Source: Branchipolynoe longqiensis (Eukaryota > Annelida > Polychaeta > Phyllodocida > Polynoidae). From it: 64,000 bases of DNA. This document shows, in pieces, positions 34,616-44,790 of the stretch. The position numbers and the translations under genes were made by a program. Location of the stretch: positions 44,906,849 to 44,970,848 of the forward strand of contig CM059202.1 in the NCBI GenBank assembly GCA_030323885.1, given 5' to 3'. Position 1 is the stretch's first letter. Each line of letters opens with the position of its first letter. The notes below the pieces were generated by a model. The model saw only the letters and a program-made list of their open reading frames with translations, was not told where the DNA came from and made no database searches.

Positions 34616-34856
34616 CACTTTGTATATACTTTTTATATACTTCACTGCATAACGCATAACGCATAACGCAATACGCATTACGCGTATATGGAATGCTGGC
34701 ATTCGCATAACGCATAACGCGTAACGCATATATGGAATGCAGCCTTTAATCAACAAATATATACAATTTAACTTTTATTATTGTGATTTTAGGCCTCACC
34801 ATCCAACAACCCCTTAAGTTAATCCAAATAGACAGGAAGGAAAAAACTGGGCGTAC

Positions 34857-35003
34857 CTTGTGAACACGTCAAACTCGAAGCAGCTGATGTAGTCATTACA
34901 GGTGAGGTCAATCGTTGACTTGAGTGCCATTGCCTCCAGCGGTGAGCTGATGGAGTGGGTCTGGTGTAGGGTCTCGCGAAACTGCTTCCACGGCACTATG
35001 GAC
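34857..35003 (-). CDS. CBL: CBL exon A: EF-hand-like part of TKB
   Basis: Acceptor tttacatgcag (AG at 35004-35005) followed by the last base of a split codon; donor ACAAG|GTACGC with last base 34857, phase 2. It encodes [20 protein letters not shown], then [20 protein letters not shown] and CFEFDVFT. The Ca-binding loop [14 protein letters not shown] keeps the acidic and Asn positions of the Cbl EF hand. It is the most 5' CBL exon in the window. The upstream 4-helix-bundle exon should end in phase 2, and I found none up to 64000. Confidence 0.96.
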
Positions 35004-35094
35004 CTGCATGTAAACAGTGGCATGGTCAAAACTTGAGAAATAACGCGTTGGAACAATATAAGGGGCGGAAACACCACCACGGCAGCATTGATGG

Positions 35095-35500
35095 CATTGA
35101 TAACTCAGGTGGGCTGGCCACGTGGTCTGTCAAGTCAAGTCATGTGGTCTGCATGGATGAGGATAGAATACCAAAAGCTCTCTTCTACTACAGGTGAACT
35201 TGTAAAAGGACACGGAAACCGAGTTGGTCAGAAGAAAAGGTTCAAGGATTGCTTCAAATGCAACCTGAAGAAATGTAATCTCAACACTGAAACCTCGGAA
35301 ACAGTGGCCAGGGACAGGAGTTCATGGCATGCTTCTATTTGTGAAGGCATAGCACAGTTTGAAACTGATCATATAAACAAAAGCGTCTCCGTAACCCACC
35401 AGACTCTGACTGCAGTTACGCACACATGTTCAACATCCCACCACACATTCCAAGCACATATTGGACTCATCGGTCATCGACAAGTTCACAACAAATGATG
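35095..35500 (+). pseudogene. LINE ORF2 C-terminal fragment
   Basis: The plus frame has GELVKGHGNRVGQKKRFKDC, FKCNLKKCNLNTETSE, ARDRSSWHASICEG and the end FQAHIGLIGHRQVHNK-stop at 35498. This is the usual order of the post-RT region in invertebrate LINEs. The CPxC half of the terminal Cys/His motif is mutated (STSHHTF), whereas the copy at 21630-21895 keeps it. The first segment is frameshifted (VGWPRGLSSQ in place of the usual RWAGHV). Confidence 0.75.
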
Positions 35501-35520
35501 ACCTGCTGTCATCATTAGTT

Positions 35521-35840
35521 TATTTGTTTGTTGTTGTTTTACATCCTAGCAACATCTAAGGTCATATCAGGACAGGTACCGACTTGTGACAGTGCACACT
35601 CATGGCGACTTTATAGTGCTGTCCCACTAGGAAACCAGGCCACTGGCACTCAGTCACATTATCCTGACACTGAGCCAACCAGTCCCTGCCCTATCCTATT
35701 AATGCTGAGCACCAGGTTAGGAAGCGACAAGTATCACTTTTTAAGTCATTGGTTTGACTCGAACAGGGTTCGAACCCACGACCCCACGATCTACCAGCAC
35801 GGGAGACGGACACTCTAACTCAATCAGCCATCCCGTCTGG
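35521..35840 (-). mobile_element. SINE A copy at the end of the LINE fragment
   Basis: Tail tttgtttgttgttgttttac, body with one deletion near 35645, and head with B-box complement ggttcgaacccac ending atcccgtctgg. It lies directly behind the LINE 3' end, splitting its 'gatgatgtcatc' trailer. Confidence 0.85.
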
Positions 35841-35887
35841 ATGTCATCGTCATCATCATCATCATCGATAAACAACCAAGAAGATGC

Positions 35888-36450
35888 AGAGCCAGTGTCG
35901 CAGTTTCAGTTCCCACAATTGTTTCTGCGCATGCGTCAACATCTGACGGCATCGTCTGCGCATTGTCAATGGCCGTGAGCAATCTTCATATAGTAAAAGT
36001 TAAATATCTCTAAAACCACAGCACCTAGAAACAAGCTGATTGGAATACACATAGAAAACATGTTTACCAAAAAGATTATATTAAATTGATATGGTTAGGG
36101 TTCTGGATTTATATTAATATTGAATAATCTTTTGCACTGCGCGTACCGCCAAACTTAACGCATTGTCAATGGTCGTGAGCAATCTTCATGCAGAAAAAGT
36201 GAAATATCTCTAAAACCACACCACCTAGAAACAAATCGCTTGGTACACATATAGAAAACATGTATACCGAAAAGATTATATTAAATTTATAAGGTTAGTC
36301 ACACTGACACTATAGTGACAGCGATTTGCGGCGATCGGCGATGGTTCAAATCGGGCTAATGTTGACACATGCACAGACAATGCTTTGACGCATGCGCAGA
36401 AGCGATTGTGGGAACTGAAACTGCTGGGAACTGAAACTGCGACACCGGGA
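35888..36450. mobile_element. MITE with gtcgcagtttcagttccc ends
   Basis: Left gtgtcgcagtttcagttccc followed by ctgcgcatgcgtcaac; right gacgcatgcgcagaagc followed by gggaactgaaactgcgacac. A ~135-bp internal segment ('caatggccgtgagcaatctt') is duplicated at 35960-36110 and 36155-36296. A related internal segment, inverted, is embedded at 46230-46490. Confidence 0.75.
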
Positions 36451-36800
36451 GCCTGATTAGTGGCCTGTGTCTGGTCTGTACACTGCACCAGATTTTTCTG
36501 GATTGATGCAGTGTGCTTCATCCCCACCCTGACAGGGCCAGGAGCCTGATTAGTGGCCTCCTGTGTCTGGTGGTTACACTCCACCAGTGTTCTGGATTGA
36601 TGCAGTGTGCTTCATCCCTACCCTAGCAGGGCCAGGAGCCTGATTAGTGACGTCCTGTGTCTGGTGTGTACACTGCACCAGTGTTCTGGATTGATGCAGT
36701 GTGCTTCATCCCCACCCTAGCAGGGCCAGGAGCCTGATTAGTGGCCTCCTGTGTCTGGTGTGTACACTGCATCTTGATTGATGCAGTGTGCCTGATTAGT
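36450..36800. repeat. 94-bp satellite, minor array
   Basis: Three to four copies of the unit with gagcctgattagtggcctcc and gtgttctggattgatgcagt, with internal deletions. The same satellite forms the major array at 51615-53500. Confidence 0.95.
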
Positions 36801-36984
36801 GGCCTGCTGGGTACCAGCGTCAGTATTTAGGAAGAATCAGGTTAACGATTATCCCAGTAGGTGCTTAGCAGGCGTTCAGACAACTGATACAATGATTCCA
36901 TTTGACAACAAACAAGACTGTTTGAAACAAGCGTGACTCAAATTACATTAATGGTTTATGTATCTACCCAGGACGAACCAGTGT

Positions 36985-37195
36985 GGGGAGAGGGTAGGGG
37001 GATTGGGGGAGGGGGGGGGGGGTGGCAGGGAAGGCTGGGGGTAGAGAGGGAGGGGGACGAAAGGGGGGAAAGGGAAAGGAGAGCGAGCGGAGGGATGGAG
37101 AGCGAGGATTTGGGGAAGGGGGGAGGGGCGTCTGGGGGAGGGCGAAGGGCAACGGGGGGATGGAGGGCGAGGAAGAGGGAAGGAGTAACTGGAAG
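36985..37195. repeat. G/A-rich low-complexity tract
   Basis: ggggggagggg and gaggga-type sequence without a fixed period; the reading frames on both strands are compositional artefacts. Confidence 0.85.
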
Positions 37196-37364
37196 GACAC
37201 AAAAGAATTGCCATGTTTCGAGTTGGTTCCTTGCCATACATCTGGGTTTTCTTTCTTTCTTTAAACAAAATAATAGCATTAGTACTTTTAGGCTGGCGTT
37301 TTCATATTTCATATTTCAAAATGACTATTTCGGAATATCTAGTGACATTTACAAACTTCTACAA

Positions 37365-37430
37365 GCCGTTTATTGTTTGTTGTTTTATGTCCTAGCAACA
37401 TCCAGGTCATATCAGAACGGGTACCAACTT
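37365..37430 (-). repeat. SINE A 3' fragment
   Basis: Only tgtttgttgttttatgtccta through 'aacgggtaccaac' remains. Confidence 0.7.
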
Positions 37431-37680
37431 TGAAATTTCTCATTTCCGGAGAATATAAATTTGCCAACAACAAGAATTAGCAGCAAAAAACCCCAAATTT
37501 GACACGATTGTGGCAAGCCCGAAAACACCTTTATCAAGTTTGTTGTAATGAATATCACAATAGGGAATATCTCGCCATCAGCATTTAGGCATTTGAAGCG
37601 ATGAAGTATCAAATTTTCAAAACCAAAGCAATTATCTAGATTTGCTCCTACATACCTAACTTAGATACTGATTCACTTAT

Positions 37681-38035
37681 TAAAGTTGCATAGTCCGATG
37701 GTTTTGAATTTCTGTATTTTTTCTGAGATAAATATATTAGATCGATCACTAGTATCTACCTTACATTAGTTCAAAGTTACCTTTATATAAAATGGTAAAC
37801 CGTTGAGATATTTTGAGTGCAAACATGGAAAATTAGTTTTGGCATGCTTGCCAAAACTCTACACCAAAGACTTCTGCAGTAACAGGTTCTGTTAAATTGA
37901 CTCAGTATTGCCTTCTACGCAACAATAAATGCTTAATAAGTGCATCAGTATCTAAGTTAGATATGTAAAATCAAATTTAGCTAATTGGTTTGGTTTAGAA
38001 AATTTGATATTTCATCGGACTATGCAGCTTTAAGC
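37681..38035. mobile_element. MITE (family C), complete
   Basis: ttaaagttgcatagtccgatg at the left and catcggactatgcagctttaa at the right, 355 bp, no ORF. Palindromic termini are about 21 bp with one mismatch. This is the reference copy for the family. Confidence 0.88.
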
Positions 38036-38192
38036 ATTTGCTGCAAAATAGAAGGGAATACGGAGGCAGTTTAATAGAAGCTGTTACTGTTGAAGCCTAC
38101 GGTGTGCTTGCCAAAACTAATTTGAGGTGTTTGCACTTCAAATATCTCAAAACTGAGCCATCTAAAATATATGTTACTTCAGACTAAAGTAA

Positions 38193-39092
38193 AGGCCCTG
38201 TCACATTACGGCGTATGGCGGGAGCGTATTGAAAACCTACGTAGGTCCTGCGCGTGCCGGCCTATGATGACATTTGGTGACCTTTCGGGTGGTTTTGAGC
38301 GTATGTGGAACCTACGAGGAGCGTACGAGAGCGTGCTGTGACATTTTTTGACAGTATGGGCCATACGCCCTCATAGGTCGAGTTTTTTTGAGCATGCACA
38401 AACAAATTTGGACGGACGGATTTATGAAAGTGTCGTGGGGGTGATGAAAATGGGAAATACTGCGCCTAGAGCGGGACTCGAACCCACATCTCTTTGCATT
38501 CCGGGCCAGTGTGCTAACCATTACACCACCTAGGCTCCCTGATATCAATACACTCCCCACGCCTACCTGTCTATGTGGTTACTTGCCTGAGAGGTCAGTG
38601 CAGACCACTACACTCGTCCCCCTGGAATTGTAAGTCTTGTAATGCTTACAATTACATACATACAGGCAATGCAACACATACATACACAGGGTAGGTTCAA
38701 CAACCATACAGCGCAAAGCTTGTACAGGATCCTGATCACGGCAACCAGTGTCGTGGGGGTGATGAAAATGGGAAATACTGCGCCTAGAGCGGGACTCGAA
38801 CCCACATCTCTTTGCATTCCGGGCCAGTGTGCTAACCATTACACCACCTAGGGTCCCTGATATCAATACACTCCCCACGCCTACCTGTCTATGTGGTTAC
38901 TTGCCTGAGAGGTCAGTGCAGACCACTACAAAAGCGTATGGCGGCGTATGCCTCATACGCTTCACATACGCCGGCATCTGGTGGCGTATGAGTAGCGTAT
39001 GCGTAGCGTATACGGCGTATGCCGACGTATATGACGTAACGCGCTTACGCCGCCATACGCTCCCGCAAAAAAAACCTAATGTGACAGCCCCT
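38193..39092. mobile_element. Harbinger-like MITE hosting a TRIM-like element
   Basis: Ends aggccctgtcacattacggc and ctaatgtgacagcccct are inverted repeats flanked by TAA at 38190-38192 and 39093-39095. A 3-bp TWA duplication fits the PIF/Harbinger group. The interior is rich in gcgtatg repeats. The TRIM-like element (38431-38930) is inserted within; without it the MITE is about 396 bp. Confidence 0.75.
38431..38930 (-). mobile_element. TRIM-like miniature LTR element, second complete copy
   Basis: LTRs at 38431-38612 and 38749-38930 are each exactly 182 bp and differ at one position by eye, so this is a young insertion. The internal part is 136 bp. The flanks are AAAG at 38427-38430 and 38931-38934. 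On the minus strand the 5' LTR is followed by CTGGTTGCCGTGATC (possible primer-binding site) and the 3' LTR is preceded by ccagggggacgag (possible polypurine tract), as at 15676-16172. The tRNA-like segment is present in both LTRs with B-box complement ggactcgaacc. Confidence 0.88.
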
Positions 39093-39179
39093 TAAGGTAG
39101 ACTGTACCAATCAATTTAACGTATTTATCTCAGAAATGACAGAAACTCAAAACCATCGGACTATGCAACTCTCAACAAT

Positions 39180-40130
39180 CAAAACAATAAACATATTAAA
39201 CATAAACATACAAATAAACATAAATATAATAATTGGACGACAAAAAGCTTTAGTGAATTTGACTAAGCTAGAGACTGCGGTAATTGACCATTGAATGTGA
39301 AAACGAGGCTCGTCTACTGATGAGGTCTGCGTCCTTAGGCGCTAACACAGTGTGCAGAGGCCGAGCCTATTTCAGTGTCACTTTCTTCACTTTTAAGGCT
39401 TAAAATAAAACCAGGGCGGTTTACTAGGTAATCAACCAACACTCCCCTCCAATATTGCTAACAATTTAACAATATAACAATACAGGGTCTGTCCGTACAC
39501 ATGTGAAGATATAGAATTCAGGGCTTTTCAATGCTGTTTTTGATAGGAATTCAAGATATTTTTTATTTGGATTTCAGGGCGAGAAAAAGAACAATGGCGA
39601 ATGGCGATTTTGGACTAATTTATATCAGTGGGGACAGTTTAATGGCATTCGAGAATTTTCAAGACTAATTAACCAAAATAGGTCAAATCCAAGGCTTTTC
39701 GATGCCTTGAAATGGGGCAAATGAAGTTCAAGACTTTTCAAGACTTTCCAGGCCCCACTTATTTTCCCACCCACCTCTCTCACATACCCGGTGTGTCATG
39801 GTGAGTTAAATAAATATTTAATATTCACACCAGGGAATGCTTAATTAGTATAGTAGCCGGTGTCACATGCTCTGCGACACTTCAAACAGAACCATAACAA
39901 TACAGCAGCTAAACGCATCGCCTCCTTTATTTATATCCGCAGTTAGACGTCTGACTATTAAATGTCGGCAAGCTGAATGCATCGCTAGCATTAATTCAGC
40001 GTGTCAGTAACCATAAAGCAATAATTAACAAAAAGGAAACAAACTCCACGATGTTTCACAGCATCTTGTTTTTGTGGGTTTCTTGGTGTTTTTTTTTGTA
40101 CATTAGTTGTTTAAGCAGGGGAAATTTCAA
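39180..40130. other. Unassigned sequence
   Basis: No gene or clear repeat seen; some short internal similarity around 'ggcttttcaatgctg' (39524) and 'ggcttttcgatgcctt' (39693). Confidence 0.5.
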
Positions 40131-40159
40131 TCGTGGACGATTGGTCTTCCTCATTCCAC

Positions 40160-40325
40160 TGCTCCTTGCCATATCCTAATAATGCCGAGCGCCGTGGCGC
40201 GGAAGCGACAAGTATAAATTTTTAAGTCATAGGTTTGACTCGACCCGGGTTCGGACCCACGACCCCACAATCTACCAAACACGGGAGACGGACGCTCTAA
40301 CTCATTCAGCCATCCTGCCTGGTTA
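40160..40325 (-). repeat. SINE A head portion
   Basis: 'gccatatcctaataatgccg' through 'cattcagccatcctgcctgg'; tail part absent. Confidence 0.75.
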
Positions 40326-40383
40326 AGGACCAGTTGTGGCTAGCACACTTATAAAAATATAACTGTCCCTCTTTCCTTGTTGG

Positions 40384-40722
40384 ACCAGACGGGATGGCCG
40401 AATGAGTTAGATCGTCCGTCTCCCATGCTGGTAGATCGTGGGTTCGAGTCCCGGTAAAGTCAAACCAATGACTATAAAATTGATACTTGTCGCTTCCTAG
40501 CCAGGCGCTCGGCATTATTAGGATAGGGCAAGGACTGGTGTGCTCAGTGTCAGGATAATGTGACTGAGTGGGATACCAGGTCATGGTGCCGGCGGTCTGG
40601 TTTCCCAGTGGGACAGCACTATAAAGTCGCCATGAGTGCACACTGTCACAAGTCGGTACCCGTCCTGATATGACCTTAGATGTTGCTAGGATGTAAAACA
40701 ACAAAAAACAAACAAACAAACT
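40384..40722 (+). mobile_element. SINE A full-length copy, sense orientation
   Basis: Head gaccagacgggatggccgaa, B-box ggttcgagtcc, body, and tail aaaacaacaaaaaacaaaca. Flanked by CTTTCCTTGTTG at both sides (before 40384 and after 40721), a 12-bp target duplication. This copy shows the family's true orientation: tRNA-like head 5', A/C-rich tail 3'. Confidence 0.9.
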
Positions 40723-40734
40723 TTCCTTGTTGTC

Positions 40735-40920
40735 CTTTCCTTCCTCTTTCACTCCTCCCTCCTTTCATTCCTACCATTATTAATTCCTCCCTCATTAACC
40801 CTTCACACCTCTTCCTTCCTCCACCTCTCTCCCCACCCCCTCTCTCTCCCCACCCCTCTCCCTCCCTCCCTCCCCCTCTCTCTCTCTTTTTTTTCTTTCA
40901 TTCATTCTTTCCCTCTTCCC
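40735..40920. repeat. C/T-rich low-complexity tract
   Basis: ctccctccctctctcccc-type sequence; no gene. Confidence 0.9.
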
Positions 40921-41032
40921 TTTGTGCTAAGTAAACATTTTATTGGAATTATAATTGTTGTTGTTGGATGCGAAACGCTACCGAGTGACTGGAGCTTTAC
41001 GTCCTAGCAACATCTGAGATCATACCAATTTT

Positions 41033-41390
41033 CCTTGTTTGTTTGTTGTTGTTTTACGTCCTAGCAACATCTCAGGTCATATCAGGACGGGTACCGACTT
41101 GTGACAGTGCGCACTCATGGCGACTTCATAGTGCTGCCCCACTGGGAAATCAGGCCACCAGCACCATGACCTGATATCCCACTCAGTCACATTATCTTGA
41201 CACTGAGCCAACCAGTCTTTGACCTATCCTAATAATGCCAAGCGCCAGGCTAAGAAGCGACAAGTATCAATTTTAATGTCATTGGTTTAACTCGACCAGG
41301 ATTCGAACCCACAAACTCATGGGTTCGGATCTCCTGATCTCCCAAAAGAGGAGACGGACGCTCTACTCATTCAGCCATCCTGTCTGGTCC
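41033..41390 (-). mobile_element. SINE A copy
   Basis: Tail tttgtttgttgttgttttac, complete body, and head with a variant 'gggttcggatctcctgatct' segment before ctctactcattcagccatcc. A further degraded SINE-like stretch follows at 41400-41665. Confidence 0.85.
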
Positions 41391-41969
41391 AATTTCCTTG
41401 AGACAGTGTGCAACTTCATAGTGTTGCCCCACTAGAGTACCATCCCATCGGCACGTGGCCCGATGTCCCACTCAGTCACATTAATATCCAGACACAGAGC
41501 TATTAAACATTCATGTTCCCAACCCTCGAAATGCCAAATGCTAGGAAGGTAGCGCCAAGTGCCCAAACCATAGATCTTCTGTCTTGGCCCAACCAGGGAT
41601 CGAACCCGCGGCCTCACATGTGGGGGAAGCGGACAATGAACCACTAGCCCAAACCCCCATGTGGGCTACATATTACAAGCTGCAAGTTCAGAGTTGCGCT
41701 GGTGTCTGTTCTGTCATGAAATTGTATAATCCGAAGGTTTTAATTGTTTGTTATTTTTTAAATTTAAATTGTGGTTTTGAACATTTATGGATATATATGT
41801 AATTAAATCAAGGTGTGGGTTTTGGTTTCCAATATTTGATGCTTTTATCGTATTATGCAGCTCTAAGTAACATTTAGCCACATCAGTATTTCCATATATA
41901 TAAACATGCGGGAGAAATTCTGATACACGCTAATACTAGTAATAGGCTAGCAATCAGTCGTGGATAAGT

Positions 41970-42560
41970 AATAGTAGAGCCTCGTCAGTACTTGGATGGG
42001 TGACCACCTGGGAATACAAGGCGCTGTAGACATCCTGATACAGGCTTATAACCTACCCAATCAGTAGTGGATAAGTAATAGTTGAGCCTCGTTAGTACTT
42101 GGATGGGTGACCACCTGGGAATACAAGGTGCTACAGACATCCTGATACAGACTTATAGCCTATTTAATCAATAGTAGACAAGTAATAGTTGAGCCTCGTC
42201 AGTACTTGGATGGGTGACCACCTGGGAATACAAGGGGCTGTGGACATCCTGATACAGACGTATAGCCTATTTAATCAATAGTGGATAACTAATAGTTGAG
42301 CCTCGTCAGTACTTGGATGGGTGACCACCTCGGAATACAAGGTGCCGTAGACATCCTGACACAGGCTTATAGCCTATTTAATCAGTAGTGGATAATTAAT
42401 AGTAGAGCCTCGCCAGGACTTGGATGGGCGACCACCTGGGAATACAAGGTCCCGTAGACATCCTGATACAGGATTATCGACTACCAAATCAGTAGTTGAG
42501 CCTCGTCAGTACTTGGATGGGTGACCACCTGGGAATACAAGGTGCCGTAGACATCCTGAC
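41970..42560 (+). repeat. 107-bp tandem repeat derived from 5S rRNA
   Basis: Six copies; the 5S-like part starts at 41977, 42084, 42191, 42298, 42405 and 42498 (spacing 107, 107, 107, 107, 93). Each holds about 55 nt matching the 3' half of animal 5S rRNA: gagcctcgtcagtacttgg, then gatgggtgaccacctggga, then atacaaggtgccgtagac. This covers the internal element and Box C. A degraded Box A (gataagtaa) may precede it. The 5S 5' half is missing, so these are not functional 5S genes. The remaining ~35 bp (atcctgatacaggcttatag) is spacer. Confidence 0.88.
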
Positions 42561-42699
42561 ACAGAAAGCAAACACCCTCAAGTTAAAGACACTTGTAGAA
42601 CTTGAATTTTAAACAGCCTCTTTTTCGAACAAGTGAAGCCGATAAATGGAAATGTACTATTTCCTGTTATTTCAAATGTTAAATATAAACAGAAAATAA

Positions 42700-42960
42700 A
42701 ACAACAACAACAACAAAAAGTAACTAAACTGACAACAGGTGGCACAGTGATGACTGCGCGTCTGCCTGTAGCCGGCTTACCCCAGGCAGGCCGATATAAA
42801 GCAGAGGCTGGCTGCAGTCTCGTTAGGCTCACCTCACTTAGGTTTTTTAGCCGCGTGCTGATCACCTTTAACCACCTTAAACATTTACTAACAAGACCGC
42901 GTCATTCAGCTTCAACACGTGCACGCCTTTCACCTTTCAGTCAATTCAAGTTGCATAGTC
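42700..42960. other. Unassigned sequence
   Basis: Contains a (CAA)n tract at 42700-42715; no gene signal. Confidence 0.5.
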
Positions 42961-43110
42961 CGATGGTTTTGGGTTTGTGTTATTTTCTGAGATAAATATA
43001 TTAGGTTAATCGTTGTAATCTACCTTACTTTAGTTTGAAGTGACTGCTTTAAAATGAGTAACCTAGGAGATATTTGAAGTGCAAACATCTAACATTAACA
43101 GACCCCACAG
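42945..43110. mobile_element. MITE (family C) left half
   Basis: Starts aagttgcatagtccgatggt and breaks off after 'gatatttgaagtgcaaacat'. Confidence 0.8.
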
Positions 43111-43135
43111 GCTCGAGCACTAACGGGGTCTAATA

Positions 43136-43488
43136 TTAAAGCTGCATAGTCCGATGAAAACATCAAATTTTCAAAACTAAATAATTATCCAGATTTGATT
43201 CTACATATCTAACTTAGATACTGGTGCACATATTAAGCACTTGTCGCCATATAGAAAGGCGTACAGGGCCAATTTAATATAACCTGTTACTGCAGAAGCC
43301 TATGGTGTCAGAATTTTGGCCTGCTTGCCAAAATTATTTGTGGATGGTTGTATTTCAAATATCTCAAAAGTTAGACATTTAAAATAAAAGTTACTTCAAA
43401 CTAAAGTAAGGGAGGCTATAACAATCAATTTAATATAATTAACTCAGAAAATGGCAGAAACTCAAAACCATCGGACTATGCAACTTTA
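43136..43488. mobile_element. MITE (family C), complete
   Basis: ttaaagctgcatagtccgatg to catcggactatgcaactttaa, 353 bp, inverted relative to the copy at 37681. Flanks show TTAA on both sides. Confidence 0.88.
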
Positions 43489-43534
43489 ATAAATTGACAT
43501 AGTGTGCCGTTCTACGAAGCAACACACACTTTAT

Positions 43535-43905
43535 CATCATCATCATGCTGTCGGTCGCGATGCGACAAAGACTGCTTTCATTACTTGACTGCCGCTCTCC
43601 ATTTAGCTCTCTGCTGTGAGAGTTGCATCCATGTTTGTTTGTTTGTTGTTGTTTTACGTCCTAGCAACATCTAAGGTCATATCAGGACGGGTACCGACTT
43701 GTGACAGTGCGCACTCAGGGCGACTTTATAGTGCTGTCCCACTGGGAAACCAGGCCGCCGGCACCATGACCTGATATCCCACTCAGTCACATTATCCTGA
43801 CACTGAGCACACCAGTCTTGCATCCATGAGTCGGTCTTAAACATTTTATGAAAGCTGCCTGCAAAAGTGTTGAAGTGCTGCTGGCTTTTGCAAACACACA
43901 CTTTA
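43535..43905 (-). pseudogene. LINE 3' fragment interrupted by a SINE A copy
   Basis: 'gctgtcggtcgcgatgcgac' to 'ctgtgagagttgcatccatg' is the reverse complement of the LINE tail at 4024-4200. The SINE A copy at about 43633-43818 is inserted, giving a TTGCATCCATG duplication on both sides, and LINE sequence resumes to about 43900. The SINE lacks its tRNA head, i.e. 5' truncated. Confidence 0.75.
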
Positions 43906-44010
43906 TAAGTGCACCAGTACCTAGGTTGGAGATGGAGGTTCAAATCTAGATAAGTGATTTGCTTTTGAAAATGTGATAGATACTTTTATCGGACTGTGCA
44001 GCTTTAAATA
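43905..44010. mobile_element. MITE (family C) right-end fragment
   Basis: 'aagtgcaccagtacctaggt' to 'ggactgtgcagctttaa'. Confidence 0.75.
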
Positions 44011-44091
44011 ATTAAAAAACTAGACGAAATCCTCCTCCTCAGATGTTATTTCAAGATCCAATATCATCTGATCATTATATTCTATTATCAT

Positions 44092-44428
44092 TTGTTTGTT
44101 GTTTTACGTCCTAGCAACATCTAAGGTCATATCGGGATGGGTACTGACTTTTGACAGTGCGCACTCATGGTGACTTTACAGTGCTGCCCCACAGGGAGCG
44201 CACTGTAAAGCCTGCCAGCACCATGACCCGATATCCCACTCAGTCACCTTATCCTGACACTGTAAACTAGTCCTTGTACTATCCTAGTAATGCCAAGCGC
44301 CAGGCTAGGTTGTGACAAGTATCTTATGTTATAAGTCATTGGTTTGACTCGGCTGGGATTTCGAACTACCGATCTTCCATACAGGAAGCCATCACTCGAG
44401 TGATTCGGCCACCACGTCCGCTCCCAAT
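44092..44428 (-). mobile_element. SINE A variant copy
   Basis: Tail tttgtttgttgttttacgtc, body with 'cagtgctgccccacaggga' and a diverged head (gatttcgaactaccgatctt...gattcggccaccacgtccgc). Represents a subfamily shared with 49866-50186 and 58310-59070. Confidence 0.8.
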
Positions 44429-44429
44429 C

Positions 44430-44790
44430 CATACCTGCCAACTTTTGTTAAACGAAAATCCTAATAATAGAAATCCATCCGAGCGAAGCGAGGCGCGCAA
44501 GCGTTCTAGGGGGGTCCGGGGGCATGCACCCCCGGAAAAATTTGAAAAATACATCAACTTTACTCACTCTAGTATTTAGGCTGAAAACTGGTAATAATTT
44601 CTTTAATAATGTGCCTAAAATGTCTCTGAAAATGCACCAGAATGCACCATTTTTTATGTATTTTTCAAATTTTTCCGGGGGGTCATGGGGATTTTGAAAA
44701 AGCGGAATAATATGTTTATAATTCGTAGGGCGGAATAAGAATAAAAAAATCGTAATTATTCCGCCAAAATCGTAATAGTTGGCAGGTATG
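44430..44790. mobile_element. MITE with catacctgccaact ends
   Basis: CATACCTGCCAACT and AGTTGGCAGGTATG are perfect 14-bp inverted repeats. Inside, ggtccgggggcatgcacccc and a longer internal inverted pair (cggaaaaatttgaaaaatac at 44535, its complement at 44657) are present. This motif set is common in marine invertebrate MITEs, from memory. A TA duplication is possible. Confidence 0.8.

Larger units (their letters stand above)
33083..34745. mobile_element. Large MITE-like element with attccatatacgcg ends
   Basis: Left end agggcgcattccatatacgc and right end catatatggaatgcagcct are inverted repeats. Next to each end are runs of cgtaatgcg or its complement, and a gatcgctccatgtagcgatc near-palindrome at 33230-33249. 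The same family appears at 6650-6950. The interior is a ~240-bp tandem repeat (33290-33905) followed by a GT/CT microsatellite and its inverted copy (33975-34615). No coding capacity. Confidence 0.75.
228..35003 (-). other. CBL: CBL gene, nine-exon 3' portion
   Basis: Nine exons on the minus strand encode about 552 residues of a Cbl-family RING E3 ligase, running from the EF-hand-like part of the tyrosine-kinase-binding (TKB) domain to a stop codon. Cbl proteins bind phosphotyrosine on activated receptors and kinases through TKB and recruit E2 enzymes through RING to ubiquitinate and down-regulate them. Exon ends were set from GT-AG sites and all eight junctions have compatible codon phases (2,2,2,0,0,2,1,1). 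Intron lengths are about 3.4, 6.9, 3.4, 0.58, 7.4, 1.1, 9.4 and 0.9 kb, mostly filled by satellites and transposons. The first exon here begins with the third base of a codon, so upstream coding exons must exist to the right of 64000 or were missed. I see no 4-helix-bundle exon in 35-64 kb. Which Cbl paralogue this is cannot be told; most invertebrates have one. Confidence 0.95.
38040..39180. mobile_element. MITE (family C) remnant hosting a Harbinger-like MITE
   Basis: Inverted family C interior at 38060-38192 resumes at 39096 and ends at 'aaaaccatcggactatgcaa'. The interruption is the element at 38193-39092 with its TAA duplication. Confidence 0.75.

Noticed and set aside
33908..34756. Long frames of alternating Cys/Val or Thr/His residues
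   Set aside because: Produced by the GT/CT microsatellite and its inverted half.
36948..37312. Pro-rich frames near 37 kb
   Set aside because: Low-complexity G/A tract on the opposite strand.
38312..38878. Minus-strand frames of 82-99 codons (GSVLISGSLGGVMVSTLARN)
   Set aside because: They are translations of the TRIM LTR and appear at every copy on either strand.
40384..40460. Functional Leu/Ser tRNA gene
   Set aside because: Head of a SINE with A/C-rich tail and target duplications; stems are decayed.
41970..42560. Functional 5S rRNA genes
   Set aside because: The 5' half of 5S is missing in every unit.
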